Assembly (NCBI GenBank): GCA_029250685.1
Contig: JAQXEU010000017.1
Span: 1-50,350 of the forward strand
Source: Polaribacter sp.
GTDB lineage: Bacteria; Bacteroidota; Bacteroidia; Flavobacteriales; Flavobacteriaceae
DNA: 50,350 nt
Reading direction: 5' to 3'
The notes beneath the pieces are model-generated. The model was not told the DNA's origin. It searched no databases and was given only the letters and a program-made list of their open reading frames with translations. Of this stretch, positions 1-9,376 are shown piece after piece. Within the stretch, counting starts at the first letter, position 1; every line of letters starts with the position of its first letter. The translations under genes were made by a program, and so were the position numbers.

Positions 1-738
1 GAAAATGAATTGCAAAAAAGAGTTTCTAATATTTCTCAACTGATTGAAATTAAAAAAGAAATTTCTGAAATTCATTTCTATGGTGCTGGATGTGGAACTC
101 CAATTCCGGTTAAAATATTGAAAGATATTTTAGAAACTGTTTTTGAAAACGCAAGAATTATTGTTTCAGAAGATATGTTAGCGGCTGTTTATGCTGCTTC
201 TGGAGAAAATCCAGCAATAGTCTCTATTTTAGGAACTGGCTCTAATAGCTGTTATTTCGATGGTAAAAATTTAGAAATGAAAACAGCTTCTTTAGGGTAT
301 ACAATTATGGATGAAGCAAGTGGAAATTATTTTGGTAAAATTTTATTAAGAGATTTCTATTATGATACGATGCCGAAATCAATTGCTAAAAATTTTAGAG
401 AACAGTTTAATTTGGAGGTAGACACGGTGAAGTTTCATTTATATCGACAAGAAAACCCAAATATGTATTTAGCTAGTTTTGCTAAATTTATGTTTGATTA
501 TAAAACTGAAAAATATATTCGGAAAATTATAAAAAAAGGATTTAAAACTTTTTTCAAATACAGAGTTTTACCGCTTAATAAAACACCTGATACTCCAATT
601 TATTTTATAGGTTCAATTGCCTTTTACTTTAGAGATATTCTAGAGGATGTTGCTCAAAAATATAATTTAAAAATTACAGATATCATTCAACGACCGATCG
701 ACAATCTTTTGGAGTATCATAAAGAAAATATTAGTTAG
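1..738 (+). CDS. BadF/BadG-type N-acetylglucosamine kinase-like ATPase (5' partial)
   Basis: This is the C-terminal part of a sugar-kinase-like ATPase of the ASKHA fold (BadF/BadG/BcrA/BcrD family). Flavobacterial members of about 280 residues are usually annotated as N-acetylglucosamine kinases and would phosphorylate amino sugars in the cytoplasm. The frame is open from base 1 with no stop upstream, so the start lies outside the window; the TTG at 10 is not a credible start. About 245 residues are visible. The motif ILGTGSNS matches the phosphate-binding loop of the family, and a glycine/acidic stretch (GAGCGTP) precedes it. The N-terminal ATP-binding segment (DGGSTK-type) is missing because of the window edge. 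The family call is fairly secure; the substrate is inferred. Confidence 0.75.
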   Translation, partial: ENELQKRVSNISQLIEIKKEISEIHFYGAGCGTPIPVKILKDILETVFENARIIVSEDMLAAVYAASGENPAIVSILGTGSNSCYFDGKNLEMKTASLGYTIMDEASGNYFGKILLRDFYYDTMPKSIAKNFREQFNLEVDTVKFHLYRQENPNMYLASFAKFMFDYKTEKYIRKIIKKGFKTFFKYRVLPLNKTPDTPIYFIGSIAFYFRDILEDVAQKYNLKITDIIQRPIDNLLEYHKENIS

Positions 739-882
739 AAACGTTTATCGTTTCCCAAACAACGAAGAATGAGTGACGAGAAATCTAATAATAAGATTCC
801 TCAATCATAAAAAACTCATTTCGGAATAACAAAGGTTCTTTTTTTTTAATTCTAATACTTTTTTGCTTGATCAAAAAGTATT

Positions 883-1032
883 CAAAAAATCAAGACTTAT
901 TTTATTTTTCTTAAATCCTACAAGATATTACACTATCGAATCCAGACCGTAGGCTCTTTGGACACTCAGCCGTTTCGTATCTTTTGAATTTCTACGAAGA
1001 ATAAAAGTATGTCGGTTTTAAATTCTAACTTT
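883..1032. repeat. Diverged ~150-bp direct repeat, copy 1
   Basis: This copy aligns with 1358-1504 in the same orientation. Shared blocks, in order, are acttattttatttttcttaa, ctacaaga, aatccagaccg, a central ttgga block, gccgtttc and gtcggtttt, followed by attctgac-like sequence. There are small indels and substitutions between blocks. A short inverted pair (tcca/tgga) flanks the central part in both copies. No coding potential was seen. The whole-genome copy number is unknown to me. Confidence 0.7.
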
Positions 1033-1357
1033 ATAGTATACATATGATAAGCAAGAAAATTTTAAATTAAGCAATACTTCTAAAATCATACCTCGTGATC
1101 CCAAGAAATAATGAAAGATGATATGGAAGTGCAGTGCGCAGCACTATGCATGGAATATCAAAAGAGAATGGTGCAGAGCAATTTCATAGGGATTATCTTG
1201 ATTTTTTGCTTCTTTTGCATCAAGGCAAAAGATGAACACCAACTTTTTTTTACACTTTAATACCTAAAAATGTTGTTCATTTTTCTTTTCCATTGCCAAA
1301 AAGAAATCGACTTTAGGAGATTCACGAGCTCCAATAAATATAAACGCGTGAGCTAAA

Positions 1358-1504
1358 CAAAAATCTAGACTTATTTTATTTTTCTTAAATCTACAAGACA
1401 CTTCACTATCCAATCCAGACCGCAAGCTATTTGGATTATTGCCGTTTCATAGAAAATGAATTACCACAAAAAATAAAATAGGTCGGTTTTAGATTCTGAC
1501 TTCA
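1358..1504. repeat. Diverged ~150-bp direct repeat, copy 2
   Basis: This is the second copy of the element at 883-1032, with the same block order (acttattttatttttcttaa, ctacaaga, aatccagaccg, gccgtttc, gtcggtttt). Here the central arm pair aatcca/tggatt is longer than in copy 1, so a small stem-loop can form around the block. The copy ends about 95 bp before the murF stop. Confidence 0.7.
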
Positions 1505-1598
1505 TTTATGCTATTCTACTTTATATATTAAAATAAAATCGTCCATTGTTTCTCAAAAACCGAACTATGAAGAAGGTCCATCAAATATCGAATAACGG

Positions 1599-2858
1599 TC
1601 AACTAACTATATCTAGAACTCTTTCTAAAGCCATTCCACGAGAACCTTTTATTAGAATATGTTGATTTTTATAAATCGAATTTTCTAAATGCTGTTGAAG
1701 CAATTCAAATGTTTTGAACTTTGTAAAACCTGTTGTTATTTGACTGAACAATTCACCAATTAAAAAGACGTTTTTTAAATTTATTTCTTTACAAAAATCA
1801 CTGATGAATTGATGTTCCTTGTCGCTTTCTTTTCCGAGTTCAAACATGTCTCCAAGAATCACAATTTTAGATTCAGATTGAATCGCGCTAAAATTTTCTA
1901 ATGCAGCTTTCATACTTGTAGGGTTTGCATTATAAGCATCTAAAATAATTGTGTTGTTATTTTTCGTTTTAATTATTTGAGATCGATTGTTTGTTGATTC
2001 GTAGCTCTCTAATGCCTTTTGAATATTTTGATGGCTAATTTTAAAATGTTGACCTATTGTTATCGCTGCAGATATATTGCTAAAATTATATGCTCCAATC
2101 AGATTAGTTTGAATAATTAGATCATCAAATTTGATTTTTACATTTGGGTTTGCATCAATAAATTGAATTGATTTACTGAAAGCAATAGTATTCATCTCTT
2201 TGGTTTTTTCAACTTGAATATCATCATTTGTATTTACGAAAGCAGTTTTATGATTGTTCTTTATGTGTTGATACAATTCTGACTTTGCTTCAATGACACC
2301 TTTAATACTCCCAAAACCTTCTAAATGCGCTTTTCCGAAATTAGTAATGTAGCCAAAATCTGGATTTGAGATTGAGCATAAAAATTCAATTTCTTTATGA
2401 TGATTTGCACCCATTTCTACAATGCCAATTTCCGTTTTTGGTGTCATTGATAATAAAGTTAATGGAACACCAATGTGATTGTTTAAATTCCCTAAAGTTG
2501 CAGTAGTTTTAAATTGAGTTTCTAAAACAGCATTGATTAATTCTTTTGTGGTAGTTTTTCCATTACTTCCTGTCAATCCTACAATAGGAATGCTTAATTT
2601 TTTTCTATGAAAACTAGCGATTTCTTGTAGTGTTTCAAGAACGTTGTCAACTAAAAGAATGTTATTCTTTGTTGCATATTTTTCATCATCAACAACACTT
2701 AATATTGCGCCTTTAGAAATTGCTTCCTCTGCAAAAATATTTCCATTAAAGTTTTCTCCTTTTAGGGCAAAATAAATAGCATTCTTTCTTATTTTTCTAG
2801 AATCCGTGTCAACAAGAAAATGTTGAGAATAAATTTTATATAAACTTTCAATATTCAT
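1599..2858 (-). CDS. murF: UDP-N-acetylmuramoyl-tripeptide--D-alanyl-D-alanine ligase MurF
   Basis: MurF adds D-Ala-D-Ala to UDP-MurNAc-tripeptide, the last cytoplasmic step in making the peptidoglycan precursor. At 419 residues it has the usual Mur ligase order: a short N-terminal UDP-binding domain, the ATP-binding loop GLTGSNGKTTTKE near residues 93-105, the central-domain signature GIVEMGANHHKEI, and a C-terminal domain with DAYNANPTSM and ILGDMFELG. It lies downstream of gldJ on the same strand, with only a 67-bp gap that holds a strong hairpin terminator. No TANNTTTG promoter was seen in the gap, so expression may depend on read-through or on a promoter inside gldJ. Identity is secure. 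Confidence 0.95.
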   Translation of the reverse strand: MNIESLYKIYSQHFLVDTDSRKIRKNAIYFALKGENFNGNIFAEEAISKGAILSVVDDEKYATKNNILLVDNVLETLQEIASFHRKKLSIPIVGLTGSNGKTTTKELINAVLETQFKTTATLGNLNNHIGVPLTLLSMTPKTEIGIVEMGANHHKEIEFLCSISNPDFGYITNFGKAHLEGFGSIKGVIEAKSELYQHIKNNHKTAFVNTNDDIQVEKTKEMNTIAFSKSIQFIDANPNVKIKFDDLIIQTNLIGAYNFSNISAAITIGQHFKISHQNIQKALESYESTNNRSQIIKTKNNNTIILDAYNANPTSMKAALENFSAIQSESKIVILGDMFELGKESDKEHQFISDFCKEINLKNVFLIGELFSQITTGFTKFKTFELLQQHLENSIYKNQHILIKGSRGMALERVLDIVS

Positions 2859-2863
2859 TTTTT

Positions 2864-2903
2864 AAATATAAAAAACCTCATTGTAATATTGTACAATGAG
2901 GTT
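2864..2903 (-). terminator. Rho-independent terminator after gldJ, just before murF
   Basis: A perfect 12-bp stem (aacctcattgta at 2874-2885, tacaatgaggtt at 2892-2903, 6-nt loop) is followed on the minus strand by a T-rich run (2864-2873). It lies 22 bp after the gldJ stop and about 15 bp before the murF ATG. Confidence 0.85.
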
Positions 2904-2925
2904 GTATAATTTCTAAAAAGAAAAA

Positions 2926-4611
2926 TTATCTTTTTGAATTTCTTGCTCTTCTACTAGTGTTGCTCAATTGTCCAACTCTATCTGTTACACATCTAAAGCC
3001 AATGAAATTAGTAGACATGTATTCATGTAAATATCTTCTTTGAGCTGGATCTAACCAATATTCTCTATCACTCCAAGAACCTCCTTTGAAAACTCTGGTA
3101 TTGTCACCAATTAAAGTAGATCTAAATGTTGTGTCATATTTTTTTACAATGTTTCCAATGCTGTCTCTTTCATCTCTAGGAGTTTTTGGAGAGTTGTACA
3201 TTGCAGGATCACTAGCAAATTGTGTTAAATCTGACTGAAAAAATCGTGAAGAGTTTCTGTCTCCATCGCCTAAATTGGCATTATTGTAAACATCATAATT
3301 TCTTCTCATATAAATCTCATCTTTCGTTATTGGAACATATTTGATGCTTCCTGGTAAATACAGTGGAATAACTTTTCCGTTATCTAACGTGTCATATTCT
3401 ATAGAATTTTCATCAACTATAACAACTTTACCATCTTTGTTGATCATTTTTTTAGTAAAAATGTTTCCTCGATAGTAATTAAAATCATTCGCTTCAACAT
3501 TAATGTGAGGCCTGTAAACATCTGCAACCCATTCGGCAACATTTCCAGACATATCATATAAACCAAAAGCATTTGGCGGATATGATTTAATCTTAATAGG
3601 AATGTCAGAACCATCACTACTCCATCCAGATAAGCCGCTGTAATCTCCTTTCGATTGTTTAAAGTTTGCTAATTGATCTCCTTTATATCTTTTAGATTTA
3701 TCTCTTGTATATTTTCCAGCCCAAGCGTATTTCTTTCTGCCTTTTAGGTTGTTGTACTCTCTTGTTTCAATGATTGATTTAGCAGCATATTCCCATTCAG
3801 CCTCTGTTGGTAAACGATATTTTTGTGCTAAAATCCCATCAGAAGAAGTTACTTGACGACCAGTAAATGAACCTTTTGGAGGTCTTGGTTCTCCTTTTTT
3901 TCTTTTAATGTTATTTGGTAAACCTTTTTTGTAGATTGTAGAATCTCCATCAAACAAAGCATATGGATCGTTTAAATAAACATCAGTGTCAAAAACGTTT
4001 TTGCCTTTAAAATCAATTGAATCCATTTTCCAGATGTTTTTTATCACACCTTTGTCCATTAAAATTTTTAAGTTTACTGCATTTGTTCTCCATTTACAAT
4101 ATTGAGTTGCTTGTAACCAACTAACACCAACTACAGGATAATCTGCGTATGCTGGATGACGTAAATAGTTTTCTGATAGTAAATCTGTATTCCCTAAGCT
4201 TTTCCTCCAAACCAATGTGTCTGGTATGACTGAATTATAAATGTGTTTGTATTTTGGGTCTTCTGGAGGAAATACGTTTTTAGTGTATTGCATGAATAAC
4301 ACATATTCTGCATTTGTAACTTCCGCTTCATCCATGTAAAAAGAACGGATGTGCATTTTTTTAGGAGTTGTATTCCAATCAAACATTACATCATCTTGCA
4401 CTTGTCCCATGGTAAAAGTTCCACCTTCAATAGCAACCATTCCACCTGGTGGTTTAGAGCCCTCAAAAGACTTTCCTTTTATATAATTACCGTAGGCTGG
4501 ATTGTTAAACTTCCAACCGGTTAAAGATGAAGTACAATCTGTACATGTTTTACAATTAGTAAACGTTAAACTAACAATTACCAATAAAGAAAATTTCAAT
4601 AAGTTTTTCAT
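2926..4611 (-). CDS. gldJ: Gliding motility lipoprotein GldJ
   Basis: GldJ is an outer-membrane-associated lipoprotein needed for flavobacterial gliding and for stability of the GldK/T9SS machinery. The protein has 561 residues, the same as or close to known GldJ. It starts with a lipoprotein signal (MKNLLKFSLL, lipobox FTNC, Cys20) and then has a formylglycine-generating-enzyme (SUMF1/FGE-sulfatase) type domain: MVAIEGGTFTMG at about residues 58-69, RLPTEAEWEYAA, GLYDMSGNVAEWV, VFKGGSWSD, and FIGFRCV near the C terminus. The fold is related to a modifying enzyme, but GldJ is regarded as structural. It is divergent from porU across 198 bp, as is usual in flavobacteria. It ends at a strong terminator before murF. 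Confidence 0.96.
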   Translation of the reverse strand: MKNLLKFSLLVIVSLTFTNCKTCTDCTSSLTGWKFNNPAYGNYIKGKSFEGSKPPGGMVAIEGGTFTMGQVQDDVMFDWNTTPKKMHIRSFYMDEAEVTNAEYVLFMQYTKNVFPPEDPKYKHIYNSVIPDTLVWRKSLGNTDLLSENYLRHPAYADYPVVGVSWLQATQYCKWRTNAVNLKILMDKGVIKNIWKMDSIDFKGKNVFDTDVYLNDPYALFDGDSTIYKKGLPNNIKRKKGEPRPPKGSFTGRQVTSSDGILAQKYRLPTEAEWEYAAKSIIETREYNNLKGRKKYAWAGKYTRDKSKRYKGDQLANFKQSKGDYSGLSGWSSDGSDIPIKIKSYPPNAFGLYDMSGNVAEWVADVYRPHINVEANDFNYYRGNIFTKKMINKDGKVVIVDENSIEYDTLDNGKVIPLYLPGSIKYVPITKDEIYMRRNYDVYNNANLGDGDRNSSRFFQSDLTQFASDPAMYNSPKTPRDERDSIGNIVKKYDTTFRSTLIGDNTRVFKGGSWSDREYWLDPAQRRYLHEYMSTNFIGFRCVTDRVGQLSNTSRRARNSKR

Positions 4612-4793
4612 GTATCTTATTTAAAATAATTTAGGGTTTATTTATAGCCATGCAATTTACAATAATTCTCTTTTCTACCAAGTTTATTGACGTTTTTATG
4701 ACTTTTAATATTTATTCAATTTATAAACGATTGTTTTTTAGCTTTATTATAAGTATTCTTGCATTAGCTTAAAATATCGTAAACATTATCACG

Positions 4794-4801
4794 TTATTTT
4801 G
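4794..4801 (+). promoter_or_regulatory. Possible -7 promoter element of porU
   Basis: TTATTTTG matches the Bacteroidota -7 box TANNTTTG at 7 of 8 positions and ends 8 bp before the porU ATG, so the leader would be only a few bases. No clear -33 TTTG was found at the right distance. Confidence 0.35.
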
Positions 4802-4809
4802 ATTAAGAA

Positions 4810-7800
4810 ATGAATAAAAAACAATTCCTTTTTTTAGTCCTTATAGGTTTTTGTGCCTTAGGTTTCTCGCAAACTAGCAATTCTGTTTTGTCTAATGGTA
4901 ATTGGTACAAGTTTTCTGTGGATACTACTGGTGTTTTTAAGATTGATAAAGCGTTGATCGAAAAAATGGGAATCAACATTGCAAATTTAAATCCAAAGAA
5001 TATAAAAATTTACGGAAATGGTGGTGCAATGTTAGCGCAGAAAAATAATGCTTTTAGATATTCAGATCTACAAGAAAACGCTGTTTACATAGAAGGAGAA
5101 GACGATGGCGTTTTTAATGCTAATGATTTTATTCTCTTTTACGCTAAAGGTCCACATGACTGGGTTTTAAACCCGAGTTTAGAAACGGCAAGTCACCGCC
5201 AAAATATATATTCTGATAAAGCGTATTATTTTTTAACAATTAGTGACACAAACGGGAAAAGGATATCTGACATACCAGAAAACACAAATGCTTCTGTTAA
5301 ATCAATTACTACTTTTGATGATTTTATTTTTTATGAAAAGGAAGAAAGAAACTTGTTCGCCATCGGGACGCAATGGTTTGGAGAAGATTTTAGTGTTGAG
5401 AATGTTCAAAATTTCAATATAAACTTCAGTTCTCTTGACCCAAATTCTCCAATAAAAATAAAAGTTGCTGGTGCTGCAATTTCTGCATTGTCATCTACAA
5501 TGGCTGTTTCGGTAAATAATCAGAATGCCTTTTCTATTATTTACCCAGGAGTTACAAGTGGTTCTCTAACCTTGGGTTTTACCAATTTTAATTCAGCAAA
5601 CTTAAATGTAGGCTCTTCGAGTTTGGACGTTTCAATTACATATAATAATAATGGAAACCCAGGGGCAAAAGCATATTTAGATTATATTGAAATTGTTGGA
5701 AAAAAGCAATTATTGGCAAATGGAAAACAATTTTCGTTCAGAAGTTTTGATGCTTTTAAAACAAATGGAGTTGTGGAATATCAAGTTCAAAATGCGAATG
5801 AAATCTCTCAGCTTTGGGATGTAACAGATTTTATCAATCCAAAGAGAGTTCAAAATTCTTCAAGTGGAAATAACTTTACCTTTAGAGCAAATGGTGGAAT
5901 ACTAAATGAATACATCGCGATAAATGAATCAGATTATTTTACACCAGAAGTTGGTGATACCCCATTAATTAAAAATCAAAATTTACATGCTTTAAAAGAT
6001 GTAAATTATATCATTATTACAAATGAAGAACTTTCTGGGCAGGCACAAAGATTAGCAGATTATCATGCGACTAATTCGGGTTTAACTACAAAAGTTGTGC
6101 AGCTTTCAGAGATTTATAACGAGTTTGGTTCTGGTTCAGCAGACATTACTTCGATTAGAGATTTTATCAAAAACGTCTATAATTCGAACTCAAACGCAGC
6201 AAGTAAATTAAAATATGTTTGCTTTTTTGGTGATGGTTCTTACGATTATAAAGATCGAATTGTTGATAACAATAATGTCGTTCCGGTTTTTGAATCTGTA
6301 CAAAGTTTTAATCTGGCAACTTCGTATGTTACTGATGATTATTTTGTAATGTTAGATCCAAATGAAGGATTGATGTTTACAACAGATACTATTGATGTTG
6401 CTTCAGGTAGAATTCCAGTTTCTACAGCTCAACAGGCATCAGAAGTTGTTGATAAAATTTTAAGTTATTATAAGACACAATCTTTTGGAGATTGGAGAAA
6501 TACAATCACATTACTTGCAGATGATATTGATGTAAACGGAGAACAAGCCTTGCAAGCAGGCGTAGAAAGAATTGCAGATTCAATCACAAAAAACAAACCT
6601 CTTTTTAATATCAATAAAATTTATGCGGATGCTTTTAAGCAAGAAACTTCTTCTGGAGGAGAAAGATATCCGCAGGTAAATGTTGCATTGATAAATGCCA
6701 TTGAAAAAGGGACTTTGGTTATGGATTATTTTGGTCATGGAGGAGAAGACGGTTTTGCTAGCGAGCGAATTTTGGAAGTTCCGCAAATTCAGAATTTTAA
6801 CAATCCAAAAACGTTGCCATTATTTATTACGGTTACTTGTGAGTTTTCTCGTTTTGATAATCCGCTGAGAACAACTGCAGGCGAATTGGTTTTCTGGAAT
6901 AAAAATGGTGGCGCAGCAAGTTTAATTACCACAACGAGAGAAGTTTTTATTTCTACAGGACAAAATTTTAACGAACGTTTGTTAAAGATTTTATTGCAAT
7001 TTAATAATGAGGATTTATCAATTGCCGAATCTTTAATGGCTACTAAAAATGGATTTTCAAGTTTTCAAAAATTCTTTATTTATTATTTAGGGGATCCAGC
7101 AATGAAATTGGCAATTCCGAAACCAAATGTGCAAATCACAAAAATGAACGGCGTTAATATTACGCAATCTATTGACACCTTAAAAGCCTTGTCTAAAGTG
7201 AGTTTTGAGGGTGTTGTTACGGATAATTTAAATCAACCTTTAACAAGCTTTAACGGAACATTATCAACTACAGTTTTTGATAAGCCCATCTTGAAAATAA
7301 CCTTAGATAATGATAATTTCGGAATTAAAATGACGTTTGATTCTAGAGAAAGTAAGTTGTTTAGAGGGAAATCAAGTGTAACAAACGGTACTTTTAAATT
7401 TGATTTTATTGTGCCAAAGGATATTAAAGTTGCTTTTGGTAAAGGAAAATTAAGCTTTTATGCTACTAATGAGAAAGAAGATAAATCTGGTGCAAATTTT
7501 GATGTTATTGTTGGTGGAATAAATCCGAATGCAACCAGCGATACTGTTGGTCCGGAATTATCAGTTTTTATGAATGATGAATCATTTATTGAAGGAGGAA
7601 ATACTAACACATCACCAAATTTAATTATTTCATTATCAGATTTAAGCGGAATAAATACCTCCATCACATCTATTGACCACGATATTGTTGCAATTATTGA
7701 TGGCGACCAAGCAAATCCAATTATATTAAACGATTATTATGAAACGGAATTAAACGATTTCACAAAAGGGAAAGTTGTGTATCAATTAAGAGATTTGTCA

Positions 7801-8202
7801 GTAGGTTTGCACACAGTTCAAATTAAAGCTTGGGACACTTATAATAATTCATCTGAAGCAACGTTAAATTTTATGGTTGTAAGCGATAGCGGATTATTAT
7901 TAGATAATGTGTTGAATTATCCAAATCCGTTTGTAAATTACACCGAGTTTTGGTTCAATCACAACAAGCCAAACGAACCATTAGAAGTGCAAGTTCAAAT
8001 ATTTACGGTTTCTGGTAAAATTATCAAGACGATAAATCAAACAGTTCAAACAACTGGGAACTTATCTAGAAATGTAAACTGGAATGGTTTAGATGATTTT
8101 GGAAACAAATTAGGAAAAGGTGTTTATATTTATAAATTAAAAGTAAAATCAACGATCAGTAATCAATATTCTGAGAAGTATGAAAAATTAGTCATACTTT
8201 AG
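4810..8202 (+). CDS. porU: Type IX secretion system sortase PorU (peptidase C25 family)
   Basis: PorU is the surface protease/transpeptidase that removes the C-terminal signal of T9SS cargo and attaches the mature protein to the cell surface. The 1130-residue protein starts with a signal peptide (MNKKQFLFLVLIGF...GFSQ). The gingipain-like (C25) catalytic domain spans roughly residues 400-770, with the predicted catalytic pair His643 (YFGHGGEDG) and Cys677 (VTCEFSRFDNP). The last ~90 residues (from LNYPNPFVNYTEF, ending YSEKYEKLVIL) resemble a T9SS C-terminal domain, which is retained in PorU. It is followed 26 bp later by porV, whose product is a PorU partner in the attachment complex. Identity is secure; catalytic residues are by family analogy. 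Confidence 0.95.
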   Translation: MNKKQFLFLVLIGFCALGFSQTSNSVLSNGNWYKFSVDTTGVFKIDKALIEKMGINIANLNPKNIKIYGNGGAMLAQKNNAFRYSDLQENAVYIEGEDDGVFNANDFILFYAKGPHDWVLNPSLETASHRQNIYSDKAYYFLTISDTNGKRISDIPENTNASVKSITTFDDFIFYEKEERNLFAIGTQWFGEDFSVENVQNFNINFSSLDPNSPIKIKVAGAAISALSSTMAVSVNNQNAFSIIYPGVTSGSLTLGFTNFNSANLNVGSSSLDVSITYNNNGNPGAKAYLDYIEIVGKKQLLANGKQFSFRSFDAFKTNGVVEYQVQNANEISQLWDVTDFINPKRVQNSSSGNNFTFRANGGILNEYIAINESDYFTPEVGDTPLIKNQNLHALKDVNYIIITNEELSGQAQRLADYHATNSGLTTKVVQLSEIYNEFGSGSADITSIRDFIKNVYNSNSNAASKLKYVCFFGDGSYDYKDRIVDNNNVVPVFESVQSFNLATSYVTDDYFVMLDPNEGLMFTTDTIDVASGRIPVSTAQQASEVVDKILSYYKTQSFGDWRNTITLLADDIDVNGEQALQAGVERIADSITKNKPLFNINKIYADAFKQETSSGGERYPQVNVALINAIEKGTLVMDYFGHGGEDGFASERILEVPQIQNFNNPKTLPLFITVTCEFSRFDNPLRTTAGELVFWNKNGGAASLITTTREVFISTGQNFNERLLKILLQFNNEDLSIAESLMATKNGFSSFQKFFIYYLGDPAMKLAIPKPNVQITKMNGVNITQSIDTLKALSKVSFEGVVTDNLNQPLTSFNGTLSTTVFDKPILKITLDNDNFGIKMTFDSRESKLFRGKSSVTNGTFKFDFIVPKDIKVAFGKGKLSFYATNEKEDKSGANFDVIVGGINPNATSDTVGPELSVFMNDESFIEGGNTNTSPNLIISLSDLSGINTSITSIDHDIVAIIDGDQANPIILNDYYETELNDFTKGKVVYQLRDLSVGLHTVQIKAWDTYNNSSEATLNFMVVSDSGLLLDNVLNYPNPFVNYTEFWFNHNKPNEPLEVQVQIFTVSGKIIKTINQTVQTTGNLSRNVNWNGLDDFGNKLGKGVYIYKLKVKSTISNQYSEKYEKLVIL

Positions 8203-8228
8203 ATTATATTAAAAATTAAAAATAAAAG

Positions 8229-9344
8229 ATGAAGAAAAGTTACTTATTATCTACAGTAGTTTTATGTTTTATGGTTGTTAATACCATAAAAGGTCAATCA
8301 AATTCTATTACAACAGCAGCGCCATTTTTATTAATTACTCCAGATGCAAGAGCAGGAGGAATGGGAGATATTGGAGTTGCAACATCATCAGATGCCTTTT
8401 CACTATTTCACAATCCGTCTAAAATTGCATTTAATACAAATCAAATTAGTATCGGTGCAAATTACACACCTTGGTTGCGTAATTTAGTTGATGATATTTT
8501 TATTGGAGGTGTTTCTTATGTAAATCGTTTTAGCGAAAATGCTGCTTGGGCTGTAGATTTCAAATATTTTTCTTTAGGTAAAATTGAGTTGACAGATTCT
8601 AGCGGAAATCCAATCGGAACAGAAAATCCGAATGAATTAGCTGTTTCTGGAACCTATGCTTTAAAGTTGAGTGAAACTTTTTCTATGGGTGTTGGTTTAC
8701 GTTACATTCATTCTAATTATAAATTGAGTGTTCAAAATCCAAATATTCAAGCAATCAATTCTTTTTCTGTAGATATTTCTGGTTTTTATAGATCTGAAGA
8801 AGAAAATTACGGGAATTTTAATGGTAGATATCGTTTAGGATTTAATATTGCTAATATTGGCCCAAAAGTTTCTTATGTCCCAGGAAAAGAGGATTTTATC
8901 CCGACGAATTTAAAATTAGGTGGTGGATTTGATTTTATTTTAGATGATTTTAATATTATTGGTATTAATGTAGAAACTACAAAACTATTAGTTCCTACTC
9001 CGCAACCTGATGGTTCTGATAAAGATAAAGGGTTTCTATCAGGAATGTTTTCTTCTTTTGGTGATGCTCCAGACGGATTTAGCGAAGAATTAAAAGAGTT
9101 TACATATGCTTTAGGTGCAGAATATTTATATAATAATGCATTTGCTGTTAGAGCAGGATATTACCACGAAAGTGAAATTAAAGGAAACAGACAATATTTT
9201 ACAATGGGTGGTGGATTTAAAGCACAAGCTTTTTCAGTAGATTTATCATATTTGATGAATTCTTCAAATGTTAATCATCCACTAGAAAACACATTACGTT
9301 TTTCTTTATCATTTGATTTAGGAGAAATTTATGAAGATTATTAG
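8229..9344 (+). CDS. porV: Type IX secretion outer membrane shuttle protein PorV (LptO)
   Basis: PorV is a FadL-like 14-strand outer-membrane beta-barrel protein that carries T9SS cargo from the SprA translocon to the PorU-containing attachment complex. The 371-residue protein begins with a signal peptide (MKKSYLLSTVVLCFMVV, cleavage near KGQS). The first mature segment APFLLITPDARAGGMGDIGVATSSD is typical of PorV, followed by alternating beta-strand sequence and a C-terminal strand (TLRFSLSFDLGEIYEDY). Its position directly after porU and before cdd is the common flavobacterial order. Confidence 0.95.
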   Translation: MKKSYLLSTVVLCFMVVNTIKGQSNSITTAAPFLLITPDARAGGMGDIGVATSSDAFSLFHNPSKIAFNTNQISIGANYTPWLRNLVDDIFIGGVSYVNRFSENAAWAVDFKYFSLGKIELTDSSGNPIGTENPNELAVSGTYALKLSETFSMGVGLRYIHSNYKLSVQNPNIQAINSFSVDISGFYRSEEENYGNFNGRYRLGFNIANIGPKVSYVPGKEDFIPTNLKLGGGFDFILDDFNIIGINVETTKLLVPTPQPDGSDKDKGFLSGMFSSFGDAPDGFSEELKEFTYALGAEYLYNNAFAVRAGYYHESEIKGNRQYFTMGGGFKAQAFSVDLSYLMNSSNVNHPLENTLRFSLSFDLGEIYEDY

Positions 9345-9376
9345 TATCTTCGTTTGTATATCAGTTACTATTTTAT

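Larger units (their letters stand above)
739..1598. other. 860-bp gene-free spacer with repeats and hairpins
   Basis: No convincing gene is present on either strand. The spacer contains a degraded REP-like hairpin near 768-797 (arms around gagaaatct and agattcctc), a clean hairpin at about 853-882 (arms aatacttttt and aaaaagtatt), two diverged copies of a ~150-bp direct repeat, and a further hairpin at about 1210-1232 (tcttttgc and gcaaaaga). The composition is patchy. It reads as an accumulation of intergenic repeat modules, not as a decayed gene. It separates the kinase gene from the convergent murF gene. Confidence 0.6.

Noticed and set aside
883..1504. Remnant of an insertion sequence or transposase
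   Set aside because: No transposase-like frame or terminal inverted repeats were seen between or around the two repeat copies.
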